From an uncultured Clostridia bacterium (lineage in GTDB: Bacteria > Bacillota > Clostridia > Oscillospirales > Ruminococcaceae), in the NCBI GenBank assembly GCA_947625195.1, contig CANQNK010000010.1, forward strand, positions 1 to 64,000: DNA of 64,000 nt, read 5' to 3'. Under the pieces are notes generated by a model. That model did not search any database, was not told the DNA's origin, and worked only from the letters and a program-made list of their open reading frames with translations. Of this stretch, positions 51,522-60,887 are shown piece by piece. Position numbers and translations under genes: made by a program. Numbering within the stretch: the stretch's first letter is position 1; each line of letters begins with the position of its first letter.

Positions 51522-52382
51522 ATGATTATCACGAAGTGTAATAAATGCGGATTTGAAAATAGCAATAAAGCTATTTTTTGTGAACAATGTGGCACGAAAA
51601 TTAAAAATAAAGCGAAGGCGGATAGCTTAACGGCTATGTCTATTTTGGTAGCAGTGATAATATCTCTTTTAGTTGTGATATTTGTTACGTTATTTATATT
51701 TATAATCTTTAGAAGCAAAAGACCCGATTCGGTTTATTCCAAAGCGTCAAGTACTTCGAGTATTTCTAATACTAATTCATCGCTTACGACAGGTGCAGCA
51801 GAAAGCGTTTTAAATAAATCTAGTTCTCAAACTACTACGGTCAATACAACAGTAGTTACAACTGAGAATCCTTATGCGCAAAAGGTATATCCGTCTTCAA
51901 GAGAGTATAACGATAATTACTATGTTAATACTGCACAAAGCAATTTAATTATGAGATGCGGACCGGGAAAACAGTACAATGCCGTATTTAATAAGGGTAT
52001 ACCTAAAGGAACAAAAGTAACTGCTTATGCATATGAAACAGATTCAACCGGTCAGAGATGGGCGTTTATTTATTACAACGGATATGAAGGTTGGTGTATG
52101 AATATATACTTAAAAGATGCAAGCTCTGTAGATAATATTGTGCCAAATGATAATACAAAGTGGAATGTCAGAGTTATAGTTGACAGTTTGAGGTTTAGAT
52201 CTGGACCCAGTCAAACTTCGGAGATTTTAAGAGATGTAATTCCGAAAAATACTATATTAAAGGTAATCGACAGTAATGCAAAAGAAGGTGATGAATGGAT
52301 AAATGTTCAATATGACGGTTTGAACGGATGGATAATGACTTATGATTTTGAAAACAGTTATGTCGAGTGGATAAGATCATAG
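51522..52382 (+). CDS. Zinc-ribbon, single-pass membrane protein with two extracellular SH3 domains
   Basis: 286 aa. A cytoplasmic zinc ribbon (Cys6, Cys9, Cys20, Cys23) is followed by one membrane helix (about 40-65), a Ser/Thr linker and two bacterial SH3 (SH3_3) domains. One lies at about 135-200 (NLIMRCGPGKQYNAVFNKG, NGYEGWC), the other at about 215-280 (LRFRSGPSQTSEILRDVIPK, DGLNGWI). SH3b domains usually bind peptidoglycan or peptides, so this looks like an envelope sensor or anchor. ATG 51522 is close behind GGGAG, so the exact start is unsure. It is the first gene of the rightward set. Confidence 0.8.
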   Translation: MIITKCNKCGFENSNKAIFCEQCGTKIKNKAKADSLTAMSILVAVIISLLVVIFVTLFIFIIFRSKRPDSVYSKASSTSSISNTNSSLTTGAAESVLNKSSSQTTTVNTTVVTTENPYAQKVYPSSREYNDNYYVNTAQSNLIMRCGPGKQYNAVFNKGIPKGTKVTAYAYETDSTGQRWAFIYYNGYEGWCMNIYLKDASSVDNIVPNDNTKWNVRVIVDSLRFRSGPSQTSEILRDVIPKNTILKVIDSNAKEGDEWINVQYDGLNGWIMTYDFENSYVEWIRS

Positions 52383-52489
52383 CATGATGAAACAATTTAA
52401 TATATTTTGAGTGATAATTCAGAGTTAGGTAAATGAAATATGGTTTAAAAATCGTTTTGTTTTTAATAAATAGATAAGGATGTAGTTAA

Positions 52490-52954
52490 GTGAGGAAAAA
52501 AATTCTTTTTACGGCTTTTTTTGCTGTTTTCTGCATAGCCACTGTGGTAATATTTATGGCTTTATTGAAATCTTGTAATAAAAATATTTCACCCGAGGCG
52601 GTTGTGAAGCGTTTTAATGTTGCGTTAAATCAAAAGGATATTGAAGAAATGTTGGAATACATTGAGCCTACTGAAGCGCAAATTATAAATGCAGCCATAT
52701 CTAAAATTGATGATACTATAGGAGGAAACACTTTATCTGTTATAAAATCATGGCTTCCATTTTTATCTGATTTTACGGATTTAGAATTATGGCCGGAATA
52801 CGATTGTAAAATAATTTCTACCGATGTGTATGACAACAGTGCAAAAGTACTAACGCAATTTGTCAACGTGTCAAATGATGATAAATATGAATTAGAATTC
52901 AAATTGATTAAAATAGAATCAAAATGGTATATCCAATATGCGTCAAAGAAATAA
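52490..52954 (+). CDS. Small membrane-anchored protein with NTF2-like (DUF4878-type) domain
   Basis: A 154-aa protein with an N-terminal membrane helix (about 5-27, then SCNKN) and an extracellular domain reading like a DUF4878/lumazine-binding NTF2-like fold: SPEAVVKRFNVALNQKDIEEMLEYIEP at its start and YELEFKLIKIESKWYIQYAS at its end. The family match is by pattern only. GTG 52490 is 9 nt after AAGGA. It lies between the SH3 protein and the PP2C gene. Confidence 0.7.
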   Translation: MRKKILFTAFFAVFCIATVVIFMALLKSCNKNISPEAVVKRFNVALNQKDIEEMLEYIEPTEAQIINAAISKIDDTIGGNTLSVIKSWLPFLSDFTDLELWPEYDCKIISTDVYDNSAKVLTQFVNVSNDDKYELEFKLIKIESKWYIQYASKK

Positions 52955-53016
52955 AAAACTAGCGGATATTTAATTAAAAAGACTATTAAAAAGTTGTGTT
53001 AGAAAAGAGGAAAGCT

Positions 53017-53793
53017 TTGTATAGGTTAAATGCGGCAGGAATCACATGCGTTGGAAATGTAAGGCAATCAAATCAAGACATTATTATGTGCAATAATAAG
53101 ATAATTTATTGTACTAATAACAATAATCGTAATGAATTTAATATGAGCACAGTCAATTGCACTAACAATCATTTAGCTGTTTTCGATGGTATGGGAGGAT
53201 ATGAATACGGAAAAAAAGCAGCTTATTTAGCATCAGAAATTTTTGTTCAAGAACTTGATACCGGCAGAGAATTTCATCCTCAAAAAGCGTTAATAGATGC
53301 TTGTAAAAGAGCAAATAGTGAAATATGCCGTCAAATTATAGGAAATAAAAAAATAAAATCGGGTACAACAGCAGTGGCAGTTTTTTTTTATAAAACAAGG
53401 CTGTACTATTGCAATATAGGTGATAGTCCACTGTTGCTAATACGAGATAATAAAATAAAACAATTAACCATAGATCACAATGACGGCGATCTATATAAGG
53501 AGTTATATGGAGAAAATTACATTAAGCATAAAAAGCATAATCTTACTCAATATTTGGGAATTCCTACGGAGGAAATGATTATAGAACCATATGCAAACAG
53601 TATATCTCTATTATCAAAGGATATTTTGATTCTGTGCAGCGATGGTTTTTCGGATTTTATGAATGACGTTGATATACTCAGTATTGTAAATCAAAATTGT
53701 TCAGCTATTAGCAAAGTGGAGCTTTTGGCAAAAAAGGCGATTAAAAACAATAGTAACGATAATGTAACGGTTGTATTTTGTGAAGTAATATAG
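53017..53793 (+). CDS. PP2C-family serine/threonine phosphatase
   Basis: About 258 aa. The metal-site motifs of PP2C are intact: VGNVRQSNQD, AVFDGMGG, YYCNIGDSPLLL, LCSDGFSDFM and SNDNVTVV. No membrane segment is seen. The start is taken at TTG 53017, 5 nt after AGAGGA; an in-frame GTG at 52996 lacks a site. An Asn/Cys-rich insert (CNNKIIYCTNNNNRNE) lies between the first two motifs. The kinase gene follows 15 bp later, so the pair is the expected eraser and writer. Confidence 0.92.
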   Translation: MYRLNAAGITCVGNVRQSNQDIIMCNNKIIYCTNNNNRNEFNMSTVNCTNNHLAVFDGMGGYEYGKKAAYLASEIFVQELDTGREFHPQKALIDACKRANSEICRQIIGNKKIKSGTTAVAVFFYKTRLYYCNIGDSPLLLIRDNKIKQLTIDHNDGDLYKELYGENYIKHKKHNLTQYLGIPTEEMIIEPYANSISLLSKDILILCSDGFSDFMNDVDILSIVNQNCSAISKVELLAKKAIKNNSNDNVTVVFCEVI

Positions 53794-53808
53794 GAAAGGA
53801 CGGTTTTT

Positions 53809-54945
53809 GTGTTTTGTATTATTTGCGGTGCCAAAAATAATGACACGGCACTTTATTGCATAAGATGCGGAAGTAAAATAAAAAAAAGGTCTCAATCAAA
53901 ATCTAAGCCTAATGTTCAAACATATTTTGGAAATTGGACTATTGATGAGTTAATTGGGGAAGGTGGGTTTGCAAAAGTCTATAAAATATCTAAACGTGAT
54001 TTTGGTGACAATAAATTTACGTCAGCGATGAAAGTAATAAAAGTTCCTAAAAATGAAAGCGAAATACATAGTGCCATGAGTGAAGGAATGGACCAACTGA
54101 GCGTATCAAAATACTTTGATAATATCGTTAGTGATATTATTAAAACAATAAAAATAATGTCGGAATTTAAAGGCAATAGCAATATTGTAAGCTATGAGGA
54201 TCATGAATACGTAAAGCACGCGGATGGAATTGGTGCAGACATTTTCGTGCGTATGGAGCTTTTGACTTCACTTTTAGATTTTGAAAAAAATCATGATATG
54301 GATGAATCTACGGTTTTGAGATTAGGTATTGATATTTGCAAGGCGTTAGAGCTTTGCAGCAAGAGAAATATAATGCACCGAGATGTAAAGCCTGAAAATA
54401 TTTTCGTTTCTAATAATGGAGATTTTAAACTGGGGGATTTTGGAATCGCAAGAAATGTAGACGCGATAGTGACAAATTTGTCTCAAAAAGGAACATATAG
54501 CTATATGGCTCCGGAGGTTTTTAAAGGTGAAAACTATAATTTTACAGTAGACATATACTCATTGGGGTTAGTTTTGTACAAGTATTTAAATAACAATCGG
54601 TTGCCGTTTTTTCCCCAAGAAGAAATAACATACCTTGCTTCACAACAAGCAATACAAAAGCGTATGCAGGGAGCTTCTATACCAAAACCGGTAAACGCAA
54701 AAGATGATATTGCAAAGGTTATATTAAAAGCTTGTGAATATGATTCAAAAAATCGGTATTCCAGTGCTTCTGACTTTCGGATAGCATTAGAAAAGCTTTA
54801 TAACAAAAGAAATAATAAATCCGGCCATTCAAGAAAGAATAAGAATTTAATTGTTAGTCCACCTAATAATACTTCTGACACAAATAGAACTGATACTAGT
54901 ACTCTTGATATATACAAAACTACAGATGCAAATAAGGAGAATTGA
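53809..54945 (+). CDS. Zinc-ribbon Hanks-type serine/threonine kinase (soluble)
   Basis: 378 aa. A zinc ribbon (Cys3, Cys6, Cys17, Cys20) is fused to a kinase domain at about 42-330. Glycine loop GEGGFAKV (50-57), catalytic Lys75 (AMK), HRD 190-192 with DVKPEN, DFG 210-212 and APE 234-236 are all intact, so it should be active. A Ser/Thr/Asn-rich tail follows, with no membrane helix and no PASTA domain, unlike PrkC. GTG 53809 follows AGGAAAGGA. The N-terminal ribbon matches those of the neighbouring SH3 proteins, which may recruit it. Confidence 0.93.
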   Translation: MFCIICGAKNNDTALYCIRCGSKIKKRSQSKSKPNVQTYFGNWTIDELIGEGGFAKVYKISKRDFGDNKFTSAMKVIKVPKNESEIHSAMSEGMDQLSVSKYFDNIVSDIIKTIKIMSEFKGNSNIVSYEDHEYVKHADGIGADIFVRMELLTSLLDFEKNHDMDESTVLRLGIDICKALELCSKRNIMHRDVKPENIFVSNNGDFKLGDFGIARNVDAIVTNLSQKGTYSYMAPEVFKGENYNFTVDIYSLGLVLYKYLNNNRLPFFPQEEITYLASQQAIQKRMQGASIPKPVNAKDDIAKVILKACEYDSKNRYSSASDFRIALEKLYNKRNNKSGHSRKNKNLIVSPPNNTSDTNRTDTSTLDIYKTTDANKEN

Positions 54946-54947
54946 AA

Positions 54948-55805
54948 ATGCGTTGTAATAATTGCGGAACAGAAAATGAAGATAATGCTATATTTTGCGA
55001 ATTTTGCGGAAAACGGTTTGAAGCTCCTAATGAGTTTAAAACCAGGAACATACCACTAATAATTTCAATTGTTACGATCTGTGTTCTTGCTGTTTTAATA
55101 GTGTTTTTTATTGTATACATAATCATCAATAAAAATGATAATACAGATAATAATGTAAACAATTCCCTTATAACAGAAGCAGCTGAATACGCGGAAACAA
55201 CCACTGATTCAAATCAAGTGTCTCAAACAACAAAAATGTCCACCACAACAACAACGACTACTTCATCGACAACAACAACTACTACAACTACAACTACAAC
55301 GTCTGCAAAATTATCGGAAATGTATATTCCTAATGCCAAGCACTATTATCCGGGAGAAAACGAAGGAGATTTATATGTAAATGACGGAGTTAGGAAGTAT
55401 TTGCTGTTTGGTCCTGATGAATCTAAATATGATAGAACGGGCGGATATATAGACTCTGGTGAACTGTTCAATGAGCAGGGACGTATTGATTCAGTTGGAA
55501 CCTGGCTTTTAGTCAAAAATTCCACAGGCGAAATCGGATGGGTAAAAAACAACTCCGAATTAGTCGAAAGAGTTCAATCGCCGAAGAATGAGTCTACATA
55601 TAAGTATGAAGCAAAAATATTGAACGAAACACCATTCAGATTAGGACCTAATGATAAACGCGACTTTGTGAATAAAATATATCCGTCTTGCCCCAAAATT
55701 ATACCATCAAATTCGGATATATATGTTTTCTCATTTGAGGATGGATGGTATTATATCAGATATGGAAGCAACTACGGTTGGGTACGGGAATGCGATGTTG
55801 ATTAG
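54948..55805 (+). CDS. Second zinc-ribbon, single-pass membrane protein with SH3-like extracellular part
   Basis: 285 aa. Zinc ribbon (Cys3, Cys6, Cys17, Cys20), one membrane helix (about 37-62), a nearly pure Thr run (about 96-122) and an extracellular region with two SH3-like repeats (STGEIGWVKNNSELVE; PFRLGPNDKRDFVNKIYPS, YYIRYGSNYGWVRECD). ATG 54948 is 8 nt after AAGGAG; it is 2 bp after the kinase stop. It has the same plan as the first gene of the set, with low sequence identity. Confidence 0.8.
   Translation: MRCNNCGTENEDNAIFCEFCGKRFEAPNEFKTRNIPLIISIVTICVLAVLIVFFIVYIIINKNDNTDNNVNNSLITEAAEYAETTTDSNQVSQTTKMSTTTTTTTSSTTTTTTTTTTTSAKLSEMYIPNAKHYYPGENEGDLYVNDGVRKYLLFGPDESKYDRTGGYIDSGELFNEQGRIDSVGTWLLVKNSTGEIGWVKNNSELVERVQSPKNESTYKYEAKILNETPFRLGPNDKRDFVNKIYPSCPKIIPSNSDIYVFSFEDGWYYIRYGSNYGWVRECDVD
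55236..55306 (+). repeat. ACA/ACT trinucleotide run encoding a poly-Thr linker
   Basis: About 70 bp of nearly uninterrupted threonine codons (ACA, ACT, ACC, ACG) with a short Ser interruption. It could be O-modified or vary in length by slippage. Confidence 0.8.
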
Positions 55806-55888
55806 GCATGCTTAGTTAGATATGCTTTTGTGATTATTTAACAGATTATAAAATTAGAGTCGTATAGCGTACAAGGAGAAAGACAACA

Positions 55889-57457
55889 ATGGAGCGAAAA
55901 AATAAAAATAATTTTACTATAGTATTAATCGTCATTTCAGTAATCTTATTGTTCGTATTACTAGGATTAATTATAAATGCAATCGGATGGGGGTATCAGC
56001 CGGTAGGAATTGTTGATTTTAGTAAAGATACTTTGTTAATACAGTTGCCCGATTCTGAGTATGATTATACGGGTATGGCAGTAAAGCCAGATGTTTTAGT
56101 AAAATATAATAAAAAGATAATAAGCTTTGATGAGTACACAATCAGCTATAATGATAATGTTAACATAGGTACTGCAACCGTTATAGTAAAGTGTGATAAA
56201 ATCAATAAAACTGCAACAGCTAATTTTAAAATAGTTCCGACTAGAGTAAGCGTAGTAAGTGACTTTATTTCTAAAAGCGATAGTATCACAATTAGTTGGG
56301 ATGAAGTCAACTCAGCAGATTACTATTATGTTACTTGTGAAAATCAAAATGACAAGAATGATGAAATTGTTAAAACTAATGTTAAGAATACTTCATATAC
56401 ACAAAGCGGTTTAGAACCTTCCACAAAGTACAATTATAATGTCAGAGCGGTAAAAGTAGTAAACGGAATAGAGTATATAAGTAAACAATCAGACAATATA
56501 CAAACTACGACCTGTCCGGATACTGTTAAAAATGTTAGTATAAAACTCTCTGAAGAAGGTATGATCGGCCTATCTTGGGATGAATTAGATAATTGTGATG
56601 GTTACGAAGTGTTTTCAAGTAACTATCCGGATGAGTTTTCTATTATTGCAACTGTGACAGATTCTAAATATCAGACCGATAATTTATCTAATAATACATT
56701 ATATAAAGTCAGAGGATTTATAACGCTTGGTGAGAAAAAATATTATGGTGATTTTTCGGAATCGGTAAGTTTGTCAAATGAGAACAGTAACGAAGACAAT
56801 ACAGAAGAAAGCATTCAGAAGGTAACAAATAAAACAGGTGTAAAGAATCTAGAAGTTAGAAATATATTACAAGAATCCAGCGGGCTTCCGACAGGGTGCG
56901 AGGTTACATCTCTTGCAATGTTGCTAAACTATCACAACTATAAAGTAGATGCTTTTTTATTGGCAACTCAGTTTTTACCGAAAAGCGACGTTGTAGAAGA
57001 TAATAACGGAGCACGGCACGGTCCTAACTTCATAACAACATTTGCAGGAGATCCTACTAAAAAATATAATAGTTATGGATGTTATGCACCGTGCATTACT
57101 ACTACAGCGAACAGTTATCTTACTAGCGTAGGATCAAAACTGCAAGCATATGATACTACCGGTATGGCGTTTGATGAACTGTTAACAAATTATATTGATA
57201 GTAATATCCCCGTATTGATTTGGGTAACCAGCAACAATCTTATGACTCCATATAATGGTGATACTTGGATTAATGATCAAACTGGAGAAACAGTTCAATG
57301 GATTGCCGGCGAGCATTGTGTTGTACTGACAGGGTATAATAAACCAGAAAATACGATATATGTGTCTGATCCGTTAGTTGGCAACACATATTATGATTAC
57401 GATAGAATCAAAACTATTTATAATAATATGGGTCTAAACAGCATGGTTATTAAGTAA
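55889..57457 (+). CDS. Exported C39-like cysteine peptidase with Fn3-like domains
   Basis: 522 aa. An N-terminal membrane anchor (about 9-33) is followed by an Ig-like repeat of the YTG...VKPDVLVKYN...YNDNVNIGTATV type (about 50-115), two fibronectin type III-like domains (about 120-207 and 212-297), an Asn/Glu-rich hinge and a C39_2 papain-like domain (about 322-522). The catalytic set is visible: Cys337 (LPTGCEVTS), His476 (GEHCVVLTGY) and Asp494 (YVSDPLVG). It likely cuts peptides or crosslinks outside the cell. It is the last gene of the rightward set. No clear terminator is seen in 57458-57661. Confidence 0.85.
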   Translation: MERKNKNNFTIVLIVISVILLFVLLGLIINAIGWGYQPVGIVDFSKDTLLIQLPDSEYDYTGMAVKPDVLVKYNKKIISFDEYTISYNDNVNIGTATVIVKCDKINKTATANFKIVPTRVSVVSDFISKSDSITISWDEVNSADYYYVTCENQNDKNDEIVKTNVKNTSYTQSGLEPSTKYNYNVRAVKVVNGIEYISKQSDNIQTTTCPDTVKNVSIKLSEEGMIGLSWDELDNCDGYEVFSSNYPDEFSIIATVTDSKYQTDNLSNNTLYKVRGFITLGEKKYYGDFSESVSLSNENSNEDNTEESIQKVTNKTGVKNLEVRNILQESSGLPTGCEVTSLAMLLNYHNYKVDAFLLATQFLPKSDVVEDNNGARHGPNFITTFAGDPTKKYNSYGCYAPCITTTANSYLTSVGSKLQAYDTTGMAFDELLTNYIDSNIPVLIWVTSNNLMTPYNGDTWINDQTGETVQWIAGEHCVVLTGYNKPENTIYVSDPLVGNTYYDYDRIKTIYNNMGLNSMVIK

Positions 57458-57661
57458 TTTTTTGGAGTGTATCGTTTTAACATAGTCTTTAAAAAAATTT
57501 CACCACTAATTTAAGTTGTTTACATATTGCAAATGATTCTAAAATATTGATAAAAAAATACTTTCAATCAGATAAAGCTTACAAAAGACAAAACCTGAAA
57601 TCAAGTATTATATGGACGTATGCCTTAAATTGTCATGTACTCGTATTGTATTTTTAAATAA

Positions 57662-58495
57662 TCAAATCGCTTCTACTACCAGGCAGGTTATATTATCAAT
57701 TCCGCCGTGTTCAAGTGCTTTGTTCATCAGAGCCTGAGAGTAATCAACTGATTTTTTGGAAAGAATTTCTATGATCTCATCATGACTCACCATATCGTAC
57801 AATCCGTCGCTGCACATCAGTATTTTACTGCGATTTGTGAATTCAAATGGCTTATACGTCTCTGCATTAAGCCCATTTTGATTCACATCTACGCCTAAAA
57901 ACAATGTTAATTTATGACTATCAGGACTTTGCTTTGCTTCCTCCAACGTATAAATATTTGCCATGTATTTTTGCATCGCAAGCGTATGGTCGACAGAAAT
58001 CTGTTCGAGTTTACCGTCGTTGTATAAATAAATTCTGCTATCGCCCAGCGAAAAAGAATAAACGATATTGCCTTTAATAAACACTAAAGCAAACGTACTT
58101 CCTCCTCGATTTGACTCATTATTTTTCAACATTCTGCAAATCTCATAATTTGCTTTTGTCACAAAGTTGTTTATCTGCTGAAAATCGTTATCGGCATTTA
58201 AGTTTTTTGATAATTTCGCACACAATTTAGCAGAAATCTCCGAAGCTATATCACCGTTTGATTCTCCACCCATACCATCAAAGACACCCAATAGTAACCC
58301 GTCGCTATATTCACCTTGATAGTGTTCAATTAGCGATTCTTTTTTTATTTTAGCATTCACTGCAAAGTTGTCTTCGTTATTTGACCGTTTTAATCCATTA
58401 TGAGTAGAAACAGAAACTAAATACTTCTTGTCTTTAATTGTTTTCATTTTTGAACGGCTTCTTAGCTGGAAAATTTTACTCTTTAACTTTTTCAT
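57662..58495 (-). CDS. PP2C-family serine/threonine phosphatase (second copy)
   Basis: 277 aa, complement strand. PP2C motifs GLKRSNNEDNFAV, GVFDGMGGESNGD, SFSLGDSRIYLY, MCSDGLYDMV and GGIDNITCLVVEA are intact. The N-terminus is basic. GAGGAG precedes ATG 58495. It lies 15 bp after the ABC permease gene, as the last gene of the leftward FHA-ABC set, and converges on the rightward set. It is not a close copy of the phosphatase at 53017. Confidence 0.92.
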   Translation of the reverse strand: MKKLKSKIFQLRSRSKMKTIKDKKYLVSVSTHNGLKRSNNEDNFAVNAKIKKESLIEHYQGEYSDGLLLGVFDGMGGESNGDIASEISAKLCAKLSKNLNADNDFQQINNFVTKANYEICRMLKNNESNRGGSTFALVFIKGNIVYSFSLGDSRIYLYNDGKLEQISVDHTLAMQKYMANIYTLEEAKQSPDSHKLTLFLGVDVNQNGLNAETYKPFEFTNRSKILMCSDGLYDMVSHDEIIEILSKKSVDYSQALMNKALEHGGIDNITCLVVEAI

Positions 58496-58510
58496 TTAAA
58501 TGTCTCCTCA

Positions 58511-59341
58511 TCAAGAACCTCGGTTCTTGATTTTTAAGCTTATTATACTTACAATATAGCAAACTAATCCTATTCCAACGCACCACAACCACGCTGTAAT
58601 GAGATTTGTTGACGTATGACCATAGCATGACTCTGTTTCTAATTTTTTTACATTTTCAAAAACAGAGCTTAACTCTAAAGGATATTTATTTAAATCTGCA
58701 ATACTGCCAAATGCAGACATTCCCCACTTACTAAAGGTAATATACGAGATTTTCTCACTCCACCCGCTCAAATCAAAAAATGCGCCGCTCATGATCAATT
58801 GTAAAATCAATACAAAAGGCATTATGGTCATTGCTGTTGTGGGCGTGCCTGCCAGAGATGAAATCATGATACCCATCAAATCTGCGCCAAACGTAATCAA
58901 AAAAATAGTAATAAAATATTCAAGCAGCGAATTTATAATAATACCGTTATCGTTGAAATCAACAAACAAAAGACAAATTATTATTATAATAATGCTTTGA
59001 ACAAAACATATAAACATTTGCCATAATGCATTTGAGGTAATATAAGATGATATCCTCATTCCGGATCTATAATCGGATTTTATGATATCGTGTTCTTTAC
59101 ATATGCTCTGAATTGAATTGAAAATTCCAATCCATATTCCGGCTGATGCGATTGAAAAGAATCCGGATTTTGTACTTTCGTATGTGGTAAACATATTCTT
59201 ACCAACAACTGCCGCAACAAGCAAAGAAATAATTACTGCAAAAATGATAAACTTCCAAAATCTTTCTTTAATGGCGATTCTTTTTATTTTATTTAAATAA
59301 ATAATAGTCTGATCGAAAAAAGAAGCGTTATCCAATTTCAT
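58511..59341 (-). CDS. ABC-2 type membrane permease (ABCG-like half)
   Basis: A 276-aa protein with about six membrane helices in the ABC2_membrane pattern. It starts with FDQTIIYLNKIKRIAIKERFWKF-type residues (connecting-helix region), then GIWIGIFNSIQSICKEHDIIKSD (reminiscent of the ABCG FNSI.E motif region) and a long TM5-6 extracellular loop. Its start overlaps the end of the FHA-ATPase gene by 14 bp, so the two are one transporter. The cargo is unknown. Confidence 0.85.
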   Translation of the reverse strand: MKLDNASFFDQTIIYLNKIKRIAIKERFWKFIIFAVIISLLVAAVVGKNMFTTYESTKSGFFSIASAGIWIGIFNSIQSICKEHDIIKSDYRSGMRISSYITSNALWQMFICFVQSIIIIIICLLFVDFNDNGIIINSLLEYFITIFLITFGADLMGIMISSLAGTPTTAMTIMPFVLILQLIMSGAFFDLSGWSEKISYITFSKWGMSAFGSIADLNKYPLELSSVFENVKKLETESCYGHTSTNLITAWLWCVGIGLVCYIVSIISLKIKNRGS

Positions 59342-60887
59342 TTCCTCCAGTCAACAACGTATATTTATTTATATATTCGTCTGCCTTACCTTTTCCGCCT
59401 TCTTCCACAGGATTGATTTCTAACATTATATCTTGTAATCTTTCAACTCCAAAGAAAAGCATCGCTTCATTTACATCTCCGAAGAAAGCAAGGTGCCCTG
59501 CTTTGTCAACAGAACTTCTTGCAAGTACAATCACTTTTGTAAATAGACTTTTCCTTACGCCATCTATAATTCTGACCGCATCATCAGGTTCATGTGTAAC
59601 AACCATAACAATTTTGTTTTCCTGAGAAATTTCCTTAAGGATTTCCATCTGCTGCGTTCTTGACGCTGCATCAAGTCCCGAATCAGGTTCATCGCAAATA
59701 AACACTTTCTGAAATCCAACAAGCTGATTAGCAACCGCAGCTTTTTTTTGCTGACCACCGCTAAGCTGTCCTATTAGTTTGTTTTCATGTTCTTTAATTC
59801 CAACATGCTCAAGAATCTTCTCAACTCTATCAATGCGCTCTTGTTTTGAATATTTCTTTCCAAGCTTAATGCCCGCCGTGTCAATTAAAGTATTTCTTAA
59901 GGTATCGTTTTTTCTCAACGTTAAAAATTGCGGAACTAAACCAATTTGAGATTTCATGTTTTTAAAGTTTTTGTATAAATCCTGTCCGTTGAGGATGATT
60001 TTTCCGTTTGCTTTACTTTCACCCAAAATAGCTCTTATAAGTGTAGTTTTTCCGGCGCCTGAACCGCCTAGAATCAAAACAAAATCACCGTTATTAAATT
60101 CTGCGTGAATATTCTTCAGCAATGTTTTTCTTCCTAAATCTACAGTCTTTTCTTTTATCTCAACCAACAGCGATGCGTTAAAAGTATTTTCTGAGTTATA
60201 AAGTATCTTGTTTCCAAGAAAAATCAGTGTAGTATTAGCTATTCTGATTATATCATGATCGTATACCGTGACTTCGTTTTCAATCTCTGTTCCGTTAATC
60301 CCTACACCGTTTGTGCTATTATTATCTTTTAAATACCAATTTTCGTTATACTTTTGCAAAATTGCATGGCAGCGTGATGCCATAAGGTCATCGAGTTTTA
60401 ATAAACAATCATTCTCACGTCCGATTGTAATTCTATCAGTATTTCCGATTATATACTCATGCCACTTCATATTAAAATCAAAGGTAGTGCTAAAAATGAT
60501 AATGACAGCTTCTGGATGCGGTGCTCTCAAGTTGCTTCTGTCAATTCTTATTATATCCCCATCAGTCAGACTGTAAGCCTTTGAACCTCTTTCGTTGTAT
60601 GGCGCAAGTTTTTCACCATTTATATAAGTACCGTTTTTACTATTATTGTCAATATAATAATATGTACCGTCGGAATCATCGAAAACAAATTCACCGTGCT
60701 TTCGGCCGACTATCTTAGAATTAACCCTGATGTCACAATTTGCATCAGGATAATCTCTTCCTAATGTTCTGTTTCCTGAGAGCAATATCATTTTAGGCTT
60801 TTGAGATTTGTCAATAATCAATAATGTAGCAGCTTTTTTAGGCTTTGGCTTATAATATACCGTATTATATGAAATCACTTTATTCAA
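59328..60887 (-). CDS. Double-FHA ABC transporter ATPase (Rv1747-like)
   Basis: 519 aa, complement strand, TTG start behind GGAAGGAA. FHA1 is at about 30-118 (LGRDYPDA, GRKH, NNSKNGTYING) and FHA2 at about 153-223 (TIGREN, SRCH, NNSTNGVGING); both keep the phosphothreonine-binding Arg, Ser/His and Asn residues. The ATPase domain runs from about 238: Walker A GGSGAGKT, signature LSGGQQ and Walker B VFICDEP. The C-terminal part carries ABCG-type residues (AMLFFG near the end). In mycobacterial Rv1747 the same domains plus permease form one chain regulated by PknF phosphorylation; here the permease is a separate overlapping gene. Confidence 0.93.
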   Translation of the reverse strand: MNKVISYNTVYYKPKPKKAATLLIIDKSQKPKMILLSGNRTLGRDYPDANCDIRVNSKIVGRKHGEFVFDDSDGTYYYIDNNSKNGTYINGEKLAPYNERGSKAYSLTDGDIIRIDRSNLRAPHPEAVIIIFSTTFDFNMKWHEYIIGNTDRITIGRENDCLLKLDDLMASRCHAILQKYNENWYLKDNNSTNGVGINGTEIENEVTVYDHDIIRIANTTLIFLGNKILYNSENTFNASLLVEIKEKTVDLGRKTLLKNIHAEFNNGDFVLILGGSGAGKTTLIRAILGESKANGKIILNGQDLYKNFKNMKSQIGLVPQFLTLRKNDTLRNTLIDTAGIKLGKKYSKQERIDRVEKILEHVGIKEHENKLIGQLSGGQQKKAAVANQLVGFQKVFICDEPDSGLDAASRTQQMEILKEISQENKIVMVVTHEPDDAVRIIDGVRKSLFTKVIVLARSSVDKAGHLAFFGDVNEAMLFFGVERLQDIMLEINPVEEGGKGKADEYINKYTLLTGGNEIG

